64,000 bases of DNA from assembly GCA_020632975.1 (NCBI GenBank), contig JACKEL010000002.1, positions 310,001-374,000 of the forward strand, read 5' to 3'. The stretch comes from Myxococcales bacterium. Lineage in GTDB: Bacteria; Myxococcota_C; UBA6777. Shown here piece by piece: positions 15,674 through 25,437 of the stretch; the first letter of the stretch is position 1; each line of letters opens with the position of its first letter. The notes beneath the pieces are model-generated. The model was not told the origin of the DNA and made no database searches. It worked only from the letters and a program-made list of their open reading frames with translations. The position numbers were made by a program, and so were the translations under genes.

Positions 15674-18178
15674 ATGACCAAGCGCGCATCCACCTCATAT
15701 CCCAAACGATCCTCACGGAGAAGATCCTTGAATCATTTGAAAACAGGTGGTCCTACATCCAAAGCATTATCTCTGACCAGCTCGCATGAGATCTCGTCTT
15801 CCCACGAAAACTTGGGTAGTGATGCTCTGCCTACGACGGGCGTGATGCGTTCACCTGCGGAGTCATGGACTTTTACGGGCACGCCCTTTCAAGTGGGGAT
15901 GACACTCTGCGGGCGCTATTATCTCGAACGCGAACTCGGTCGCGGTGGGATGGGCGTTGTCTATCTCGCCACGGATCTGCGTTATCAAGAGTCTTGTGCG
16001 ATCAAAGCCTTGTATCCGATGCTTCCGAAAGATGCTTTGGAAGAAGAGTTTGGTTTGGCTGAAAAGCTCGATCACCCCTACATTATCCGCATGGATCGAC
16101 TCGAAGAAGAACCTTCGAGCAAGATCTTTTTTGTGGTGATGGAGTACGTCGCGGGTCGATCACTTGAAGATTACTTTGAGGAAGCGCTCGCCAAGGGAGC
16201 GCCCTTCTTTTTGGATGATGAGATGCTTCGGGACTTTTTGGAGCAACTTACCGATGCGTTGGACTTTGCTCACAGCCAAGGCGTGATCCACCGCGATCTC
16301 AAGCCCCAAAATATCTTGCTCGCGGATGATGGAACACTCCGTATCCTCGACTTTAGCATCGCCAAGCGCCTCGAAGCCCAGACGGTTTACATGACCAACC
16401 AACGCGGAACACCCGTGTATATGGCACCCGAGCAGATCACCGGGAACTCGCGTTTGACCCCTGCTGTCGATGTTTATGCAGTGGGGGCGATGATCTACCA
16501 AGGTTTAACGGGGATCTTGCCCTACGGTCGTTTGCGCCCGCCGAGCGAGCTTTTGCAGTCTCAAGGCTCTCCCCTGCCCTTCGATGAGCGTTTGGATCAT
16601 GTGTTGTTGCAAGCGCTTGAGCACGATCCCAAAGATCGATTTTCTTCCATGGATGCGTTCGCGATGGCCATCACACGGGCACTTGACGATGCACAACGCC
16701 AAGGTTCTCCCAAGCCGCGTCGCCCTCGTGAAAAGCCGCGTCGTCCAAATCCTCAAGATCCAAGAGGCGTTGCGACGGGAGTCACGACACATCCTCGCGG
16801 CGCTGTGACCCAAGAGGTTCGAGAAAAACGGCGAGAGATCCGCGAAGAAGTCCGAAAAAAGAAGAAGGAACAGCGCGCCCAAGCACGTGAAGCCAGACGA
16901 GAAGAACGTGTCGCGCAAAGCCAGATCTTTCGGCAACTTCAAACCCCCAAGATCACATTTTGGTGGGGCCTTGCCTTTTGGTGGGTCGTTGGTTCGTTTC
17001 TGTTGTCTTGGTTGTACCAAGGCGGCCTTGCGCTCGGTTGGTTGCACGAAGCGGATATGTGGTCATGGGTGCTACTTGGTGGCCTAGGATCGGGCTTTTT
17101 GCTTGGGCTGGGTCGTGATGATCGATTTGGGCTGGGCGCTTTTTGGATGAGTTGGATAGGCGTGCTCTATCTGGGCGGTTTTGTCTTGGTGGGGGCGCTG
17201 GGTGTGCTCTTCTTTTCGTCTTTTGTGGGGAACCCTCTCGCCGAAAATATGGCGCTGGCCCTACAAGAACCGAGTCTTCCGCCTTGGCTTGCGTCTGTAT
17301 CTGGGGCGGTTGGTGTGTTCTTCGTTTGGTGGGTGGCTGTTCCCAGTGCGAAAAAAGCCCTCGAGAACGGATGGGGCGCTGTGTTGGGAGCGGGGTTGCG
17401 CGGTGCTGTGCGTGCCCTGTTCTTTGCAGCTCTTTTGCTCGGTGGGATCGAGGCTTATGCACACTTTGTTTTGCAACAAAGCCTCTTTTTGTTAGGGCCT
17501 TTGCCGCTGTTGGCTTTGGGTGTGTGTTTGGTGGGTCTTGGTGCGGTCTTTGGCGTTGCGAGCGCTTTCGCGACGCTGTGGACGAAACGTTGGGGCCTTG
17601 GTGGTTATCTTGTCGGTTTGTTCGTGGTGTTGGCTTTGTTGGGTGGTCGAGCAGAAGGCGATATCCCTGCACCTCCAAGCCCTTACCGCGCGAGTGTGGA
17701 GATGTTTCAAGCAAGCCAGTTCTTCTTGAATGTCTCACAACAACACTTGCTTGGATGGCTTCGTGAGTCCAAGTGGGGCGCACAAGACTCTTCTTCTCAA
17801 AAGGAACCAGTGGCTCCTGTGGGTCTGCCTTGGTCGCAAGTACCCAAAACCTTTGAATCCTATCGAAAAATGAAAGAACCCCATCCGACTTCGCTTCCTC
17901 AACACACAGAAGAGGCACAGCCTCCACATCGTTCGCCTTTGCCCGCTGTTCCGCAGGAAAAAGCGCCGCTTCGTCTCCTTGTGGTTCCCAAGGCAGCAAA
18001 AGAAGTCCTCCCACTGCCCAAGGCAAAGGTTGAGAAAAAGTCCAAGGTGGTTGCGAAAAAGTCCCCTGCCAGCCGACCTGTGCAACGCCCGACTTCGTAT
18101 CCCTTTTTAAATCAGCCTTTTGCTCCACCTCCTGCCGAGATCCCTCCTTCTCATTTTCCCTCCCCACAGATGCCCTGA
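15674..18178 (+). CDS. Ser/Thr protein kinase with polytopic membrane tail (DFS motif)
   Basis: An 834-residue transmembrane kinase. A basic Ser-rich leader (1-70) precedes the kinase domain (about 80-345) with the glycine loop LGRGGMGVVY, ATP-anchoring Lys111, catalytic HRDLKPQN (Asp208) and APEQ. The metal-binding DFG is DFS (226-228), an uncommon but known bacterial variant that may still be active. A basic coiled stretch (about 375-415) leads to six or more hydrophobic segments (about 426-660) and a Pro/Lys-rich tail that probably lies outside. The ATG at 15674 is favoured by TGGAGAG just upstream. It is monocistronic, with a terminator at 18262. The polytopic region suggests membrane sensing or transport coupling. 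The ligand is unknown. Confidence 0.9.
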   Translation: MTKRASTSYPKRSSRRRSLNHLKTGGPTSKALSLTSSHEISSSHENLGSDALPTTGVMRSPAESWTFTGTPFQVGMTLCGRYYLERELGRGGMGVVYLATDLRYQESCAIKALYPMLPKDALEEEFGLAEKLDHPYIIRMDRLEEEPSSKIFFVVMEYVAGRSLEDYFEEALAKGAPFFLDDEMLRDFLEQLTDALDFAHSQGVIHRDLKPQNILLADDGTLRILDFSIAKRLEAQTVYMTNQRGTPVYMAPEQITGNSRLTPAVDVYAVGAMIYQGLTGILPYGRLRPPSELLQSQGSPLPFDERLDHVLLQALEHDPKDRFSSMDAFAMAITRALDDAQRQGSPKPRRPREKPRRPNPQDPRGVATGVTTHPRGAVTQEVREKRREIREEVRKKKKEQRAQAREARREERVAQSQIFRQLQTPKITFWWGLAFWWVVGSFLLSWLYQGGLALGWLHEADMWSWVLLGGLGSGFLLGLGRDDRFGLGAFWMSWIGVLYLGGFVLVGALGVLFFSSFVGNPLAENMALALQEPSLPPWLASVSGAVGVFFVWWVAVPSAKKALENGWGAVLGAGLRGAVRALFFAALLLGGIEAYAHFVLQQSLFLLGPLPLLALGVCLVGLGAVFGVASAFATLWTKRWGLGGYLVGLFVVLALLGGRAEGDIPAPPSPYRASVEMFQASQFFLNVSQQHLLGWLRESKWGAQDSSSQKEPVAPVGLPWSQVPKTFESYRKMKEPHPTSLPQHTEEAQPPHRSPLPAVPQEKAPLRLLVVPKAAKEVLPLPKAKVEKKSKVVAKKSPASRPVQRPTSYPFLNQPFAPPPAEIPPSHFPSPQMP

Positions 18179-18261
18179 GATCCTTACGTGTGATCTTCCC
18201 CTTGTCTTGGGGGCTTTCCTTCCTTTTTGTTGCTTTTTCCAAAAACTTTAGTTGAAAGTGC

Positions 18262-18296
18262 GTGCCTTTCGTGGCAAAAGGCACCTGTTCTTTTTT
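18262..18296 (+). terminator. Intrinsic terminator after the kinase
   Basis: Arms GTGCCTTT (18262-18269) and AAAGGCAC (18277-18284) form a hairpin, followed by CTGTTCTTTTTT. It separates the kinase transcript from the ABC-F gene. Confidence 0.75.
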
Positions 18297-18381
18297 GGCA
18301 GAGGCTCGCAAAAGAGCATCCACGTTGCGGTGTTCTAGGTGTTTCTGCGTAGACCTTTAACTGATACATGGAGCAGTTTTC

Positions 18382-20019
18382 ATGATTCAAGTCGATCATG
18401 TCACCCTTTCTTTCGGCGGCCGCGTCCTTTTCAAGGATGTGGATGTCAAGTTTGTCCCGGGCAACTGTTATGGGCTGATCGGCGCGAATGGGGCGGGCAA
18501 ATCGACCTTCCTCAAGATCCTTGCGGGAGAGTTGGAACCTTCGTCGGGCCGCATCATTATTGGCTCTGACAAACGCATCGCGGTCTTGCGCCAAGATCAG
18601 TTCGCCTTTGATGAGCATCGCGTCATTGATACCGTGATCAAGGGCCACGAAGAGCTTTACCGCATCATGAAAGAGCGCGACGAGCTTTACTCAAAAGCCG
18701 ATATGACCGAAGACGACGGTATGCGTGCTGCTGAACTCGAAGGTGACTTCGCAGAGTTGGGCGGTTACGAAGCCGAGTACGAAGCGGCGAGTTTGTTGAG
18801 CGGTTTGGGGATCGAGCCTGAGTTCCACGAACGCATGATGAAAGATCTCGAAGGTACGCAAAAAGTTCGGGTACTGCTCGCACAAGCGATGTTTGGAAAC
18901 CCCGATATCTTGCTGCTCGACGAACCTACCAACCAGTTGGATCTTCAGTCGATTCAGTGGCTTGAAGACTTCTTGAGCAAGTTCGAGAACACCGTGATCG
19001 TCGTATCCCACGATCGTCACTTCCTCAACAATGTTTGCACGCACATCGCAGACATCGACTTCTCGCAGCTCAAACTCTACGCTGGAAACTACGACTTCTG
19101 GTATCAATCCAGCCAGTTGGTCATGCAGCAGCGCCAAAACGAGAACAAGAAGAAAGAAGATAAAGTCAAAGAACTTAAAGAGTTTATCTTGCGCTTCTCT
19201 TCAAACGCTTCAAAAGCTCGTCAGGCTACTTCGCGGAAGAAACTGTTGGATCAAATCGAGATCGAACAGCTCCCCGCTTCGAGCCGCAAGTTCCCCTTTG
19301 TTGGCTTTAAGCCCGAACGCCCTTGTGGAAAGATCATCCTTGAACTCGAAGGCGTCTCGAAAGAAGTCGATGGCGTGCAACTGTTCAAAGACTTCAGTCT
19401 GTCCGTCAAAAAAGGCGATAAGATCGCACTGATCGGACCGAACAGCCTTGCAAAGACCACCTTTTTCCAAATGATCATGGGCGAAGTCCAACCCGACGAA
19501 GGTTCGGTTCAGTGGGGAACCACGATCACCACCGCCTATCTTCCCAAAGACAACGACAGCTACTTTGAGAATGACTGGAACCTGATTGAGTGGTTGCTTC
19601 AATACGCACCACCAAGCGAAGGCGAGCCTTTCGCACGTAGCTTCTTGGGTCGGATGTTGTTCTCTGGGGACGAAGTCTTTAAAAAGTCGAATGTGCTTTC
19701 TGGAGGCGAGAAAGTCCGTTGTATGTTGTCCAAGATGATGTTGAGCGGTTCCAATGCTTTGGTGTTGGATGAACCGACCAACCACTTGGATCTTGAAGCC
19801 ATCACCGCATTGAACAACGGTTTGATTCAGTTTCCTGAAGTGATCTTGTTCTCTTCGCACGACTATCAATTCACGAATACCGTGGCAAACCGCATCATCG
19901 AGATCGCGGATCGCGGTGTGATCGACCGTCACTCCTCGCTCGAAGACTACCTCAAAGACAAAAACATCCAAGCGCTTCGCCACGAACTCTACGAAAAGAG
20001 CGATCGTCTCGTCCTCTAA
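18382..20019 (+). CDS. ybiT: ABC-F family ATPase, YbiT-like
   Basis: A 545-residue soluble protein with two ABC cassettes and no membrane segments; ABC-F proteins act on ribosomes. The first cassette has Walker A GANGAGKST, Walker B DILLLDEPTNQLD and the switch SHDRHFLNNVCTHIAD. Its signature is degenerate (LEGTQKVRV). The linker RFSSNASKARQATSR and the following ASSRKFPF match the YbiT branch. The second cassette has signature LSGGEKVR and VLDEPTNHLD, but its Walker A reads GPNSLAKTT, with Ala replacing the usual Gly before Lys. Some ABC-F relatives share this form, so it may be functional. GGAG before the ATG supports the start. It is a stand-alone gene convergent with the DUF1552 gene. EttA or Uup identity is disfavoured by the linker. 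Confidence 0.88.
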   Translation: MIQVDHVTLSFGGRVLFKDVDVKFVPGNCYGLIGANGAGKSTFLKILAGELEPSSGRIIIGSDKRIAVLRQDQFAFDEHRVIDTVIKGHEELYRIMKERDELYSKADMTEDDGMRAAELEGDFAELGGYEAEYEAASLLSGLGIEPEFHERMMKDLEGTQKVRVLLAQAMFGNPDILLLDEPTNQLDLQSIQWLEDFLSKFENTVIVVSHDRHFLNNVCTHIADIDFSQLKLYAGNYDFWYQSSQLVMQQRQNENKKKEDKVKELKEFILRFSSNASKARQATSRKKLLDQIEIEQLPASSRKFPFVGFKPERPCGKIILELEGVSKEVDGVQLFKDFSLSVKKGDKIALIGPNSLAKTTFFQMIMGEVQPDEGSVQWGTTITTAYLPKDNDSYFENDWNLIEWLLQYAPPSEGEPFARSFLGRMLFSGDEVFKKSNVLSGGEKVRCMLSKMMLSGSNALVLDEPTNHLDLEAITALNNGLIQFPEVILFSSHDYQFTNTVANRIIEIADRGVIDRHSSLEDYLKDKNIQALRHELYEKSDRLVL

Positions 20020-20094
20020 TCCCCCTCTGCTCCACCCTCCCTTTTCCTTCTTACTCTCCCAAGTCTTCTTTTTCGATCTCCCAAGTCTTTTGCG

Positions 20095-21501
20095 TCAGAC
20101 GATACCAATCGAACCTTTGTTGAGGTAGGGCTGACCGAAGGTTTGGACAGGCATACCCATCGCACCTGCGATCTCTTTCCACAGATCGGCTTCTGTGCGT
20201 GTGCTGATCTTTTGTTTGCCGTACAAGGTGTGGTTTCCTTCGGGTGTTCGGAGATAATCGTCTTCGTAGAGGGGGATCTTGAGATAGCGACCCGTGCGAA
20301 GTTTGGGGGCACCGCTGCCACCGATGATGATGTGTGGCTTGCTCAATGTCTCGTGCTGACCGTCTCCAACCTCGCCAGTGATGACGATGATGGTGTTTTC
20401 GAGCATGGTCTTACCATTGTCTTCCGTGATGGCATCGAGTTCTTTGGCGAAGTCCACCATCTTTCTCGCAAACCACAGAACGCTTCCCTCGTAGCATAGG
20501 CGTTGTTCGCTGTTGCTATAGTGGGCGACACATTGATGAAAGTCTTTGTCAGCACAAGGCTGACCGCGGCGCGTCTTTCCGCTTTCGTCCTTCCACTCGT
20601 AGAGATCGTGGTTGAGTTGGCTAAGATCCAACACGGCGATCTGTGCGAGGTTACAGCTAAAAGCGGTCTTGAGATTAAGTAGTTGCTGACGCAACCAAAG
20701 TTCGTAATTGCTGGTCCCTGTAAGCGCAGAAGGCTTTTGGCAGTGGCCGCCCACGGTGACTTTTTGGTTGAGGCCGAGGTTGGCGCTGGCATTTTGGATG
20801 GCTTCGAGGTGAAAATCGAGCTTCTGCCGTTCTTTGGGGCCGATGCGTTGACGAAGGGCGCGGATATCTGCGGTGGCTTCGTCGAGGAGCTTGCGGCGTT
20901 TTTGGGCGAGTGCACTGAGTTTTTCTTGTGGAGCACCCACGCCGCTGATGTTGTTGACGATGGCTTGGAAGGCTTGGGTGGGGTCGAATTGAAAAGGTAG
21001 CGGTTGAAAGCGCGTGTCATAGCTGTAGCTTTTGGCGAGCGAGCCGCCCCCGCCCCATTCGTTGACGCCGAGACGTTGGACAGGGAGGACCTTGCGGCCG
21101 AGTTTGGCTTCGAGCAAGACATCGAGCGAAGCAGAGCGCGGCAGTGTAAAAGACGCTGTCCCTGGCTGAACGCTGCCTGTGAAGACATGGGAGTAAGAGA
21201 CGTCGTGTGCATTACCCCAGAAGGTCCCGAGCAGTCCGTCGATAAAGATCACATGTTTTTGGATCTCAGCGAAAGGCGCGAGCCACTGTGCGGGGGTGAA
21301 GTTGGTTTCGGTCCCTGTCGCCATGTTGCGCCCGCCCATCCCATGGGAGATTGGGATCAACAAGAGGCGCGATTGTGCGCCCGTTGCGGCAAGAGCGCGG
21401 CTTGCGGTGACAAGGGGGCTAAAGGCTAGGCCGCTGATGCTCAAGTATTTCAAGAAGTCGCGACGAGTCGGATAAAAGGTTGTTTTCGTGGATTCGCTCA
21501 T
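20095..21501 (-). CDS. DUF1552 protein with Tat signal
   Basis: A 468-residue exported protein. The N-terminus carries TRRDFLKYLSISGLAFSP, a twin-arginine signal ending near ASRALA, so it is folded in the cytosol before export. The mature part has the DUF1552 pattern, including LLLIPISHGMGGRN, HVIFIDGLLG, NAHDVSYSHVFTG and IIVITGEVGDGQHE. DUF1552 proteins relate distantly to the alkaline-phosphatase/sulfatase superfamily and are nearly always paired with DUF1592-type cytochromes in Planctomycetota and Myxococcota. The biochemical role is unknown. The ATG at 21501 follows AGGGAGA by eight bases; a TTG immediately before it is a less likely start. It lies 12 nt downstream of the cytochrome gene, clearly one operon. 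Confidence 0.88.
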   Translation of the reverse strand: MSESTKTTFYPTRRDFLKYLSISGLAFSPLVTASRALAATGAQSRLLLIPISHGMGGRNMATGTETNFTPAQWLAPFAEIQKHVIFIDGLLGTFWGNAHDVSYSHVFTGSVQPGTASFTLPRSASLDVLLEAKLGRKVLPVQRLGVNEWGGGGSLAKSYSYDTRFQPLPFQFDPTQAFQAIVNNISGVGAPQEKLSALAQKRRKLLDEATADIRALRQRIGPKERQKLDFHLEAIQNASANLGLNQKVTVGGHCQKPSALTGTSNYELWLRQQLLNLKTAFSCNLAQIAVLDLSQLNHDLYEWKDESGKTRRGQPCADKDFHQCVAHYSNSEQRLCYEGSVLWFARKMVDFAKELDAITEDNGKTMLENTIIVITGEVGDGQHETLSKPHIIIGGSGAPKLRTGRYLKIPLYEDDYLRTPEGNHTLYGKQKISTRTEADLWKEIAGAMGMPVQTFGQPYLNKGSIGIV

Positions 21502-21513
21502 CAAAAGATCTCC

Positions 21514-23547
21514 CTACAGGCTTTCTCGTTTTCGTAAAAATAGCGCATCCACCGAGAGGAACGCTGCATAGCTCTGGCGTAACGTGAAGTTTTGTTGCTG
21601 CATGGAAGCGTAAAGTTGCGCCAACATACAGTTTTGCGGGTCTTCAGGTTTACTACCAAGGGCAAACGTAAAGAGCTTTTGTGTAAAGCACTGTTGGAAG
21701 TGTTTGGTGGGGGCCAAGTTGCGGATCAAATCGACGGCATCTTTGAATTGTGGGGGCATATCGCCGAAGCCTTGGAGTTCTCCTGCTGCGTCGATGTTCA
21801 TGCCTTTTTCCACACCCCTGTAACGACCGAGCGGATCGAAGATCTCGAATGCTGCGCCAGGTGGGTCGATGAGCTTGTGACAGGAAGCACAACCAGGATC
21901 GCTTGCGTGGAGCTTTTGGATCTCGCGTTCTGTAAGTTTCGAGAGATCGACGCCTTTGCGTTTTTCTTCGCCCACTGCGGCAGCATTTGCTGGGGCTGCA
22001 GGAAGGGGGCGACAGACCAACTGCTCAAGGAAAAAGACGCCTCGATGCACAAAGCCTGTGCCGTTTCTTCCCGAGTGTGCGATCAGATAAGCGGGTTGGG
22101 TCAGGATGCCTGCGCGTTCTTGGGGATTCGATTGGGCCGCTGTGAGGCTTGGTTGGACGCTGGTTTGTCCGTAGAATGGGGCTGTTTCGCGGCTCATAAA
22201 GGTTTCGTTGGAGGTAAAGAGATCCACCAACTTTCCATCTTTTTGCCAGATGATCGAATCCAAGAAAAGTTCTGTTTCTTTTTTCAGGGTTTGCCGCATG
22301 ATGGGTGTGAGTTCTGGGAACTTTTGTGTGTCTTTTTCTCGGGTCAGGACGCCTTCGAGGAGCAGCCAGTCGTCGACGAAGTTCTGTAGGCCCCGTCGTG
22401 CCCGAGGATCTTTGAGCATACGCTCAAGTTGCGTTTTGAGTGTTGCAGTTTGGCTGAGTTGTCCTGCCTTGGCTGCGTCCAAAAGCGCGGTGTCTGGGGC
22501 ACTTTGCCAGAGAAGATAAGAGAGGAAGCTAGCGGCCTCGTAACCATCCAGACGATTGGTGTCAGCTTGTCCTTGGACAGGCAGCCCGATCTCTGAGCGG
22601 TATAGGAAGTTGGGAGAGATCAAGAGGCGTTCGATCACAAACTCGATGGCCGTGTTGCGGCTGCTTGTGTCTTGTTCGAGTCCTTGAGCAAGTTGGACCA
22701 ATCGATCGATCTCTTCGGTCGTGAGGGGTCTTCGCCAGATCAGTTGTCCATAGTTGGTCACCAAGGTCTTGATACAGTCGGTGCCTTGGGCTTGTACACA
22801 CTGTTGAAAGACTGGGATCTTGGTGATGACTTCTTTTGCAACGGCATCAAAAGCCTCGACCAGTGAGGTGATATGGATGTCGTTGAGCGTAAGGGCTGTT
22901 GCGTTGTTGGAAAAGCCATCTTTACGCTGTTCATTGAGAGATATTGGGGGGATACGGATCTCTTCGCCAAAGATATCGATGAGGCTGTAAGTGATCTGTT
23001 TGCCTGTAAGACGCCAAATCCTCGATGTCAGCGGGTCTTTCCCTTGGCATGTCGCGGGCGTGGGGAAGTTATCTTTTGGTGGATCGGGGGGTTGGGTGGT
23101 GGAACCTGGTTTTTCTGGATAGCCGAGTTCACCCCATCGCACGTAAAGCGCGAGCCCTTGGGCGAATCGTTCTTTTTCTGCGGCTTCTTTGGGTGGTGTG
23201 GGAGGCATACTGCCCGCTTGGACGCGTTGGAGTCCCCAAGCCCAGAAAGCAACGGCTTCTTTGCCACGTTTGGCGTCGTGGTACACGGTGAGATCGGCGA
23301 GTTGCCCTCCTGCACCATGGCAGTTTACGCAGAACTCACCCAAAAAAGGTTTCATATCCGCAAAGTACACTTCTTGTTGCACTGTGCGTGGTTGAGGTGG
23401 TTGTTGTCGCGTCGCAGGTTGTGTGGGGTTGGGTTGTTGGGTAGGTGGTTTGCTTATCTCGCCGTAGCATCCGGCAAAAAGCAAGAGGGTTCCCAAGCTA
23501 GCCATCCATACTTGGCGAGTTGAGAACCAGTGAAAAACGCGTGACAT
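21514..23547 (-). CDS. DUF1592/DUF1588 planctomycete-type cytochrome c lipoprotein
   Basis: A 677-residue lipoprotein, first gene of a two-gene operon. The signal ends LLLFAGC, so a lipidated Cys is expected near residue 27. A single c-type haem site FCVNCH lies near the N-terminus (the PSCyt1-like domain). The long helical DUF1587/1592/1595 region includes TSRIWRLTGKQITYSL and IWRRPLTTEEIDRL. The DUF1588/1585 end has GCASCHKLIDPPGAAFE, a second CxxCH, and FTFALGSKPED. Two haem motifs in one protein, with a folded Tat-exported partner, suggest periplasmic redox or polymer chemistry, but no substrate is known. The ATG at 23547 is chosen because GGAGG precedes it; an upstream ATG (23565) lacks such a site. 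Confidence 0.88.
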   Translation of the reverse strand: MSRVFHWFSTRQVWMASLGTLLLFAGCYGEISKPPTQQPNPTQPATRQQPPQPRTVQQEVYFADMKPFLGEFCVNCHGAGGQLADLTVYHDAKRGKEAVAFWAWGLQRVQAGSMPPTPPKEAAEKERFAQGLALYVRWGELGYPEKPGSTTQPPDPPKDNFPTPATCQGKDPLTSRIWRLTGKQITYSLIDIFGEEIRIPPISLNEQRKDGFSNNATALTLNDIHITSLVEAFDAVAKEVITKIPVFQQCVQAQGTDCIKTLVTNYGQLIWRRPLTTEEIDRLVQLAQGLEQDTSSRNTAIEFVIERLLISPNFLYRSEIGLPVQGQADTNRLDGYEAASFLSYLLWQSAPDTALLDAAKAGQLSQTATLKTQLERMLKDPRARRGLQNFVDDWLLLEGVLTREKDTQKFPELTPIMRQTLKKETELFLDSIIWQKDGKLVDLFTSNETFMSRETAPFYGQTSVQPSLTAAQSNPQERAGILTQPAYLIAHSGRNGTGFVHRGVFFLEQLVCRPLPAAPANAAAVGEEKRKGVDLSKLTEREIQKLHASDPGCASCHKLIDPPGAAFEIFDPLGRYRGVEKGMNIDAAGELQGFGDMPPQFKDAVDLIRNLAPTKHFQQCFTQKLFTFALGSKPEDPQNCMLAQLYASMQQQNFTLRQSYAAFLSVDALFLRKRESL

Positions 23548-23757
23548 CGGGCCTCCATGATCCATTCGCCTGTCTTTGTGAACAAGTGGCCCGCAAGCTG
23601 GTGGTAAAGTAAGGTGGGGCAAAAGAAATCAGGCTTTTGAGTGAGATGGGTGTGTCCGCAAGGTGGGCATCCAAACGATGCGAAGGTGTTTGGGCGCATG
23701 ACCATCACAAACTCTCACCTTGTCTCAAGTTTTTTTCTTCTGCAAGAGCCTTGCGGA

Positions 23758-25374
23758 TCACTTGGTGATCAGGGTGCGAAGCGGGATGCAACTCCACCAA
23801 ACTTGTTGTTGGTTGCGCTCGGATGGATCGGAGAAATGGCAGTCTTTGAGCACCGCGCGCACGTGGCGAGGGGGCTTTTGCGGGAAGGGATTGTTGCCGA
23901 GCAAAGCGAGGGCGTTGGGGTGATTGACGCGGAGTTGCAGGAGAAAAGTGTGTAACCAGCGATGCCTTCGACGAGGAGAAAGCGCCGCAAACCAGAGTTG
24001 CCAGTCCAAGCGCGGCATGTGGAAAAAGGCGAAGCGCGGCGTCTTTTCGGGGAGATCTGGTTTGTAACGAAAGCGATAAGGCTTCCATACCTTCCCATCT
24101 ACGGAGCCTTCGATCATGATCTCAGGTCGTCGGGTCGTCATCACGGGAAAGAGATGATAGCGATTGATGCTGCGAAAAGACCGAACCCACGAGAGGACGG
24201 GCATCGTTTGCAAAGGGGCGTCGATCTCTTTCCAAGCGCGAGAAAGCGACTGGAGTCCAGAGACGACGAGGATCAAAGCAGCGACAAACATCAACGAAGA
24301 GCGCGATAAGATGGAGGTTTGCGGTGCTACCTCGACGAGGTATCTTTGTTGTAGAGAGCGCGGTAATAGCTCAGAAAAGAAGCGGTCATCCAAAAGCAAC
24401 AGAGAGATCGCACAGGTTAAGATGCCGAAGTATCCGTAGTTTCCGTGGAGACCGATCATCAACATCAGCAAGCCAAAGAACATCGCCGTGACACGCCGCA
24501 GTGCAAGCGAGAAGATCCCAAAAGGCACGATCAACTCGATGAAAAACATGATCAGGGCGGACATCTTGTGGAACCACAAGGGCAAGCGATGTGCATACCA
24601 AGCAAAGAGTGTGGGCAAAGGCTGTGTTTCGTAGTGGTAAGAAAGGGCTGTGAAGTTTCGCCATGTGCTATCACCGCTTTGAATCTTCGCAACACCCGAG
24701 AAAAACATCAGGCGAAACAACAACCAGTAAAGTAACCAACGCGCGATGCGTGGCGGCTCGCTCAAGCGAAAGAAGCCAGGATAGAGGCTTTTTGGGGCGA
24801 GCCAGATGGCAAGGAATCCTGCCTCAAGCAAGAGATTGTCCCATTGATAGGCATAAAACACCCGCCCCGCCCGCACCAAGGAAAGATGGAGTATCCACAA
24901 TGCAAACAGCGTATAACGCGGTGCGATGCGCAAGATCAACATCACTGAGCCAAGCAAACCCGCACCACAGAGCCAACGCAGCCCTTGATCGGAGGGATTG
25001 AACCACGCGAGCGTCGGAAACATCCGATACACCGACCATCCAAGTTGCTCTCTACCTGCGTAGGCTTGCCAAGCCCGCACGATATTTTGGATGGGGAGAA
25101 GTCCTTCTTCCCCAAACAGCGGGATCATCTGCGACCAGATCGAAAGAAAAGCAAAAAGGTACACCCATCCCAAGGCTTGCAAAAACCACCATGACGCCCA
25201 AGCGTAACCATCCACTTTGTCGGGAAGTTGGGGGACTGGCGCGACAGGTGAAGCCTCTTCTTTTTCTGAAGGTGCGGGCTCATCTGTAGGAAATGCGAGC
25301 ATTGGAGGTAGAGTTGGGACGCGTTGACGTTTTGGGGTGGCCTTTTCGCGGGAGCGATTCTCTTTTTTCGTCAC
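23758..25374 (-). CDS. Lipase maturation factor family membrane protein
   Basis: A 538-residue integral membrane protein of the LMF1-like family. In animals LMF1 helps lipases fold in the ER; in bacteria the role is unclear. A charged Pro/Glu-rich cytosolic leader (1-52) is followed by eight to ten hydrophobic segments. The family hallmarks are QWDNLLLEAGFLAIWLAP, LMFFSGVAKIQSGD, ALSYHYETQPLPTLFAWY and LIGLHGNYGYFG (read loosely). The soluble C-terminus with INRYHLFPVMTTRRPEIMIEGS and PRLDWQLWFAAL is also diagnostic. The start is a GTG with a weak ribosome site, so the first 24 residues are uncertain. It lies 63 nt downstream of the giant TPR gene on the same strand and may be co-transcribed. 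Confidence 0.87.
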   Translation of the reverse strand: MTKKENRSREKATPKRQRVPTLPPMLAFPTDEPAPSEKEEASPVAPVPQLPDKVDGYAWASWWFLQALGWVYLFAFLSIWSQMIPLFGEEGLLPIQNIVRAWQAYAGREQLGWSVYRMFPTLAWFNPSDQGLRWLCGAGLLGSVMLILRIAPRYTLFALWILHLSLVRAGRVFYAYQWDNLLLEAGFLAIWLAPKSLYPGFFRLSEPPRIARWLLYWLLFRLMFFSGVAKIQSGDSTWRNFTALSYHYETQPLPTLFAWYAHRLPLWFHKMSALIMFFIELIVPFGIFSLALRRVTAMFFGLLMLMIGLHGNYGYFGILTCAISLLLLDDRFFSELLPRSLQQRYLVEVAPQTSILSRSSLMFVAALILVVSGLQSLSRAWKEIDAPLQTMPVLSWVRSFRSINRYHLFPVMTTRRPEIMIEGSVDGKVWKPYRFRYKPDLPEKTPRFAFFHMPRLDWQLWFAALSPRRRHRWLHTFLLQLRVNHPNALALLGNNPFPQKPPRHVRAVLKDCHFSDPSERNQQQVWWSCIPLRTLITK

Positions 25375-25437
25375 GACTTTGTCTCGTTTGGGGGGTTTAG
25401 GTATGGAGTGTTGTGGAGCTTGTGGGTGCGGGACTTT

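Noticed and set aside
16953..18323. Antisense frame over the polytopic kinase
   Set aside because: Basic, low-complexity composition expected from the complement of a hydrophobic coding region.
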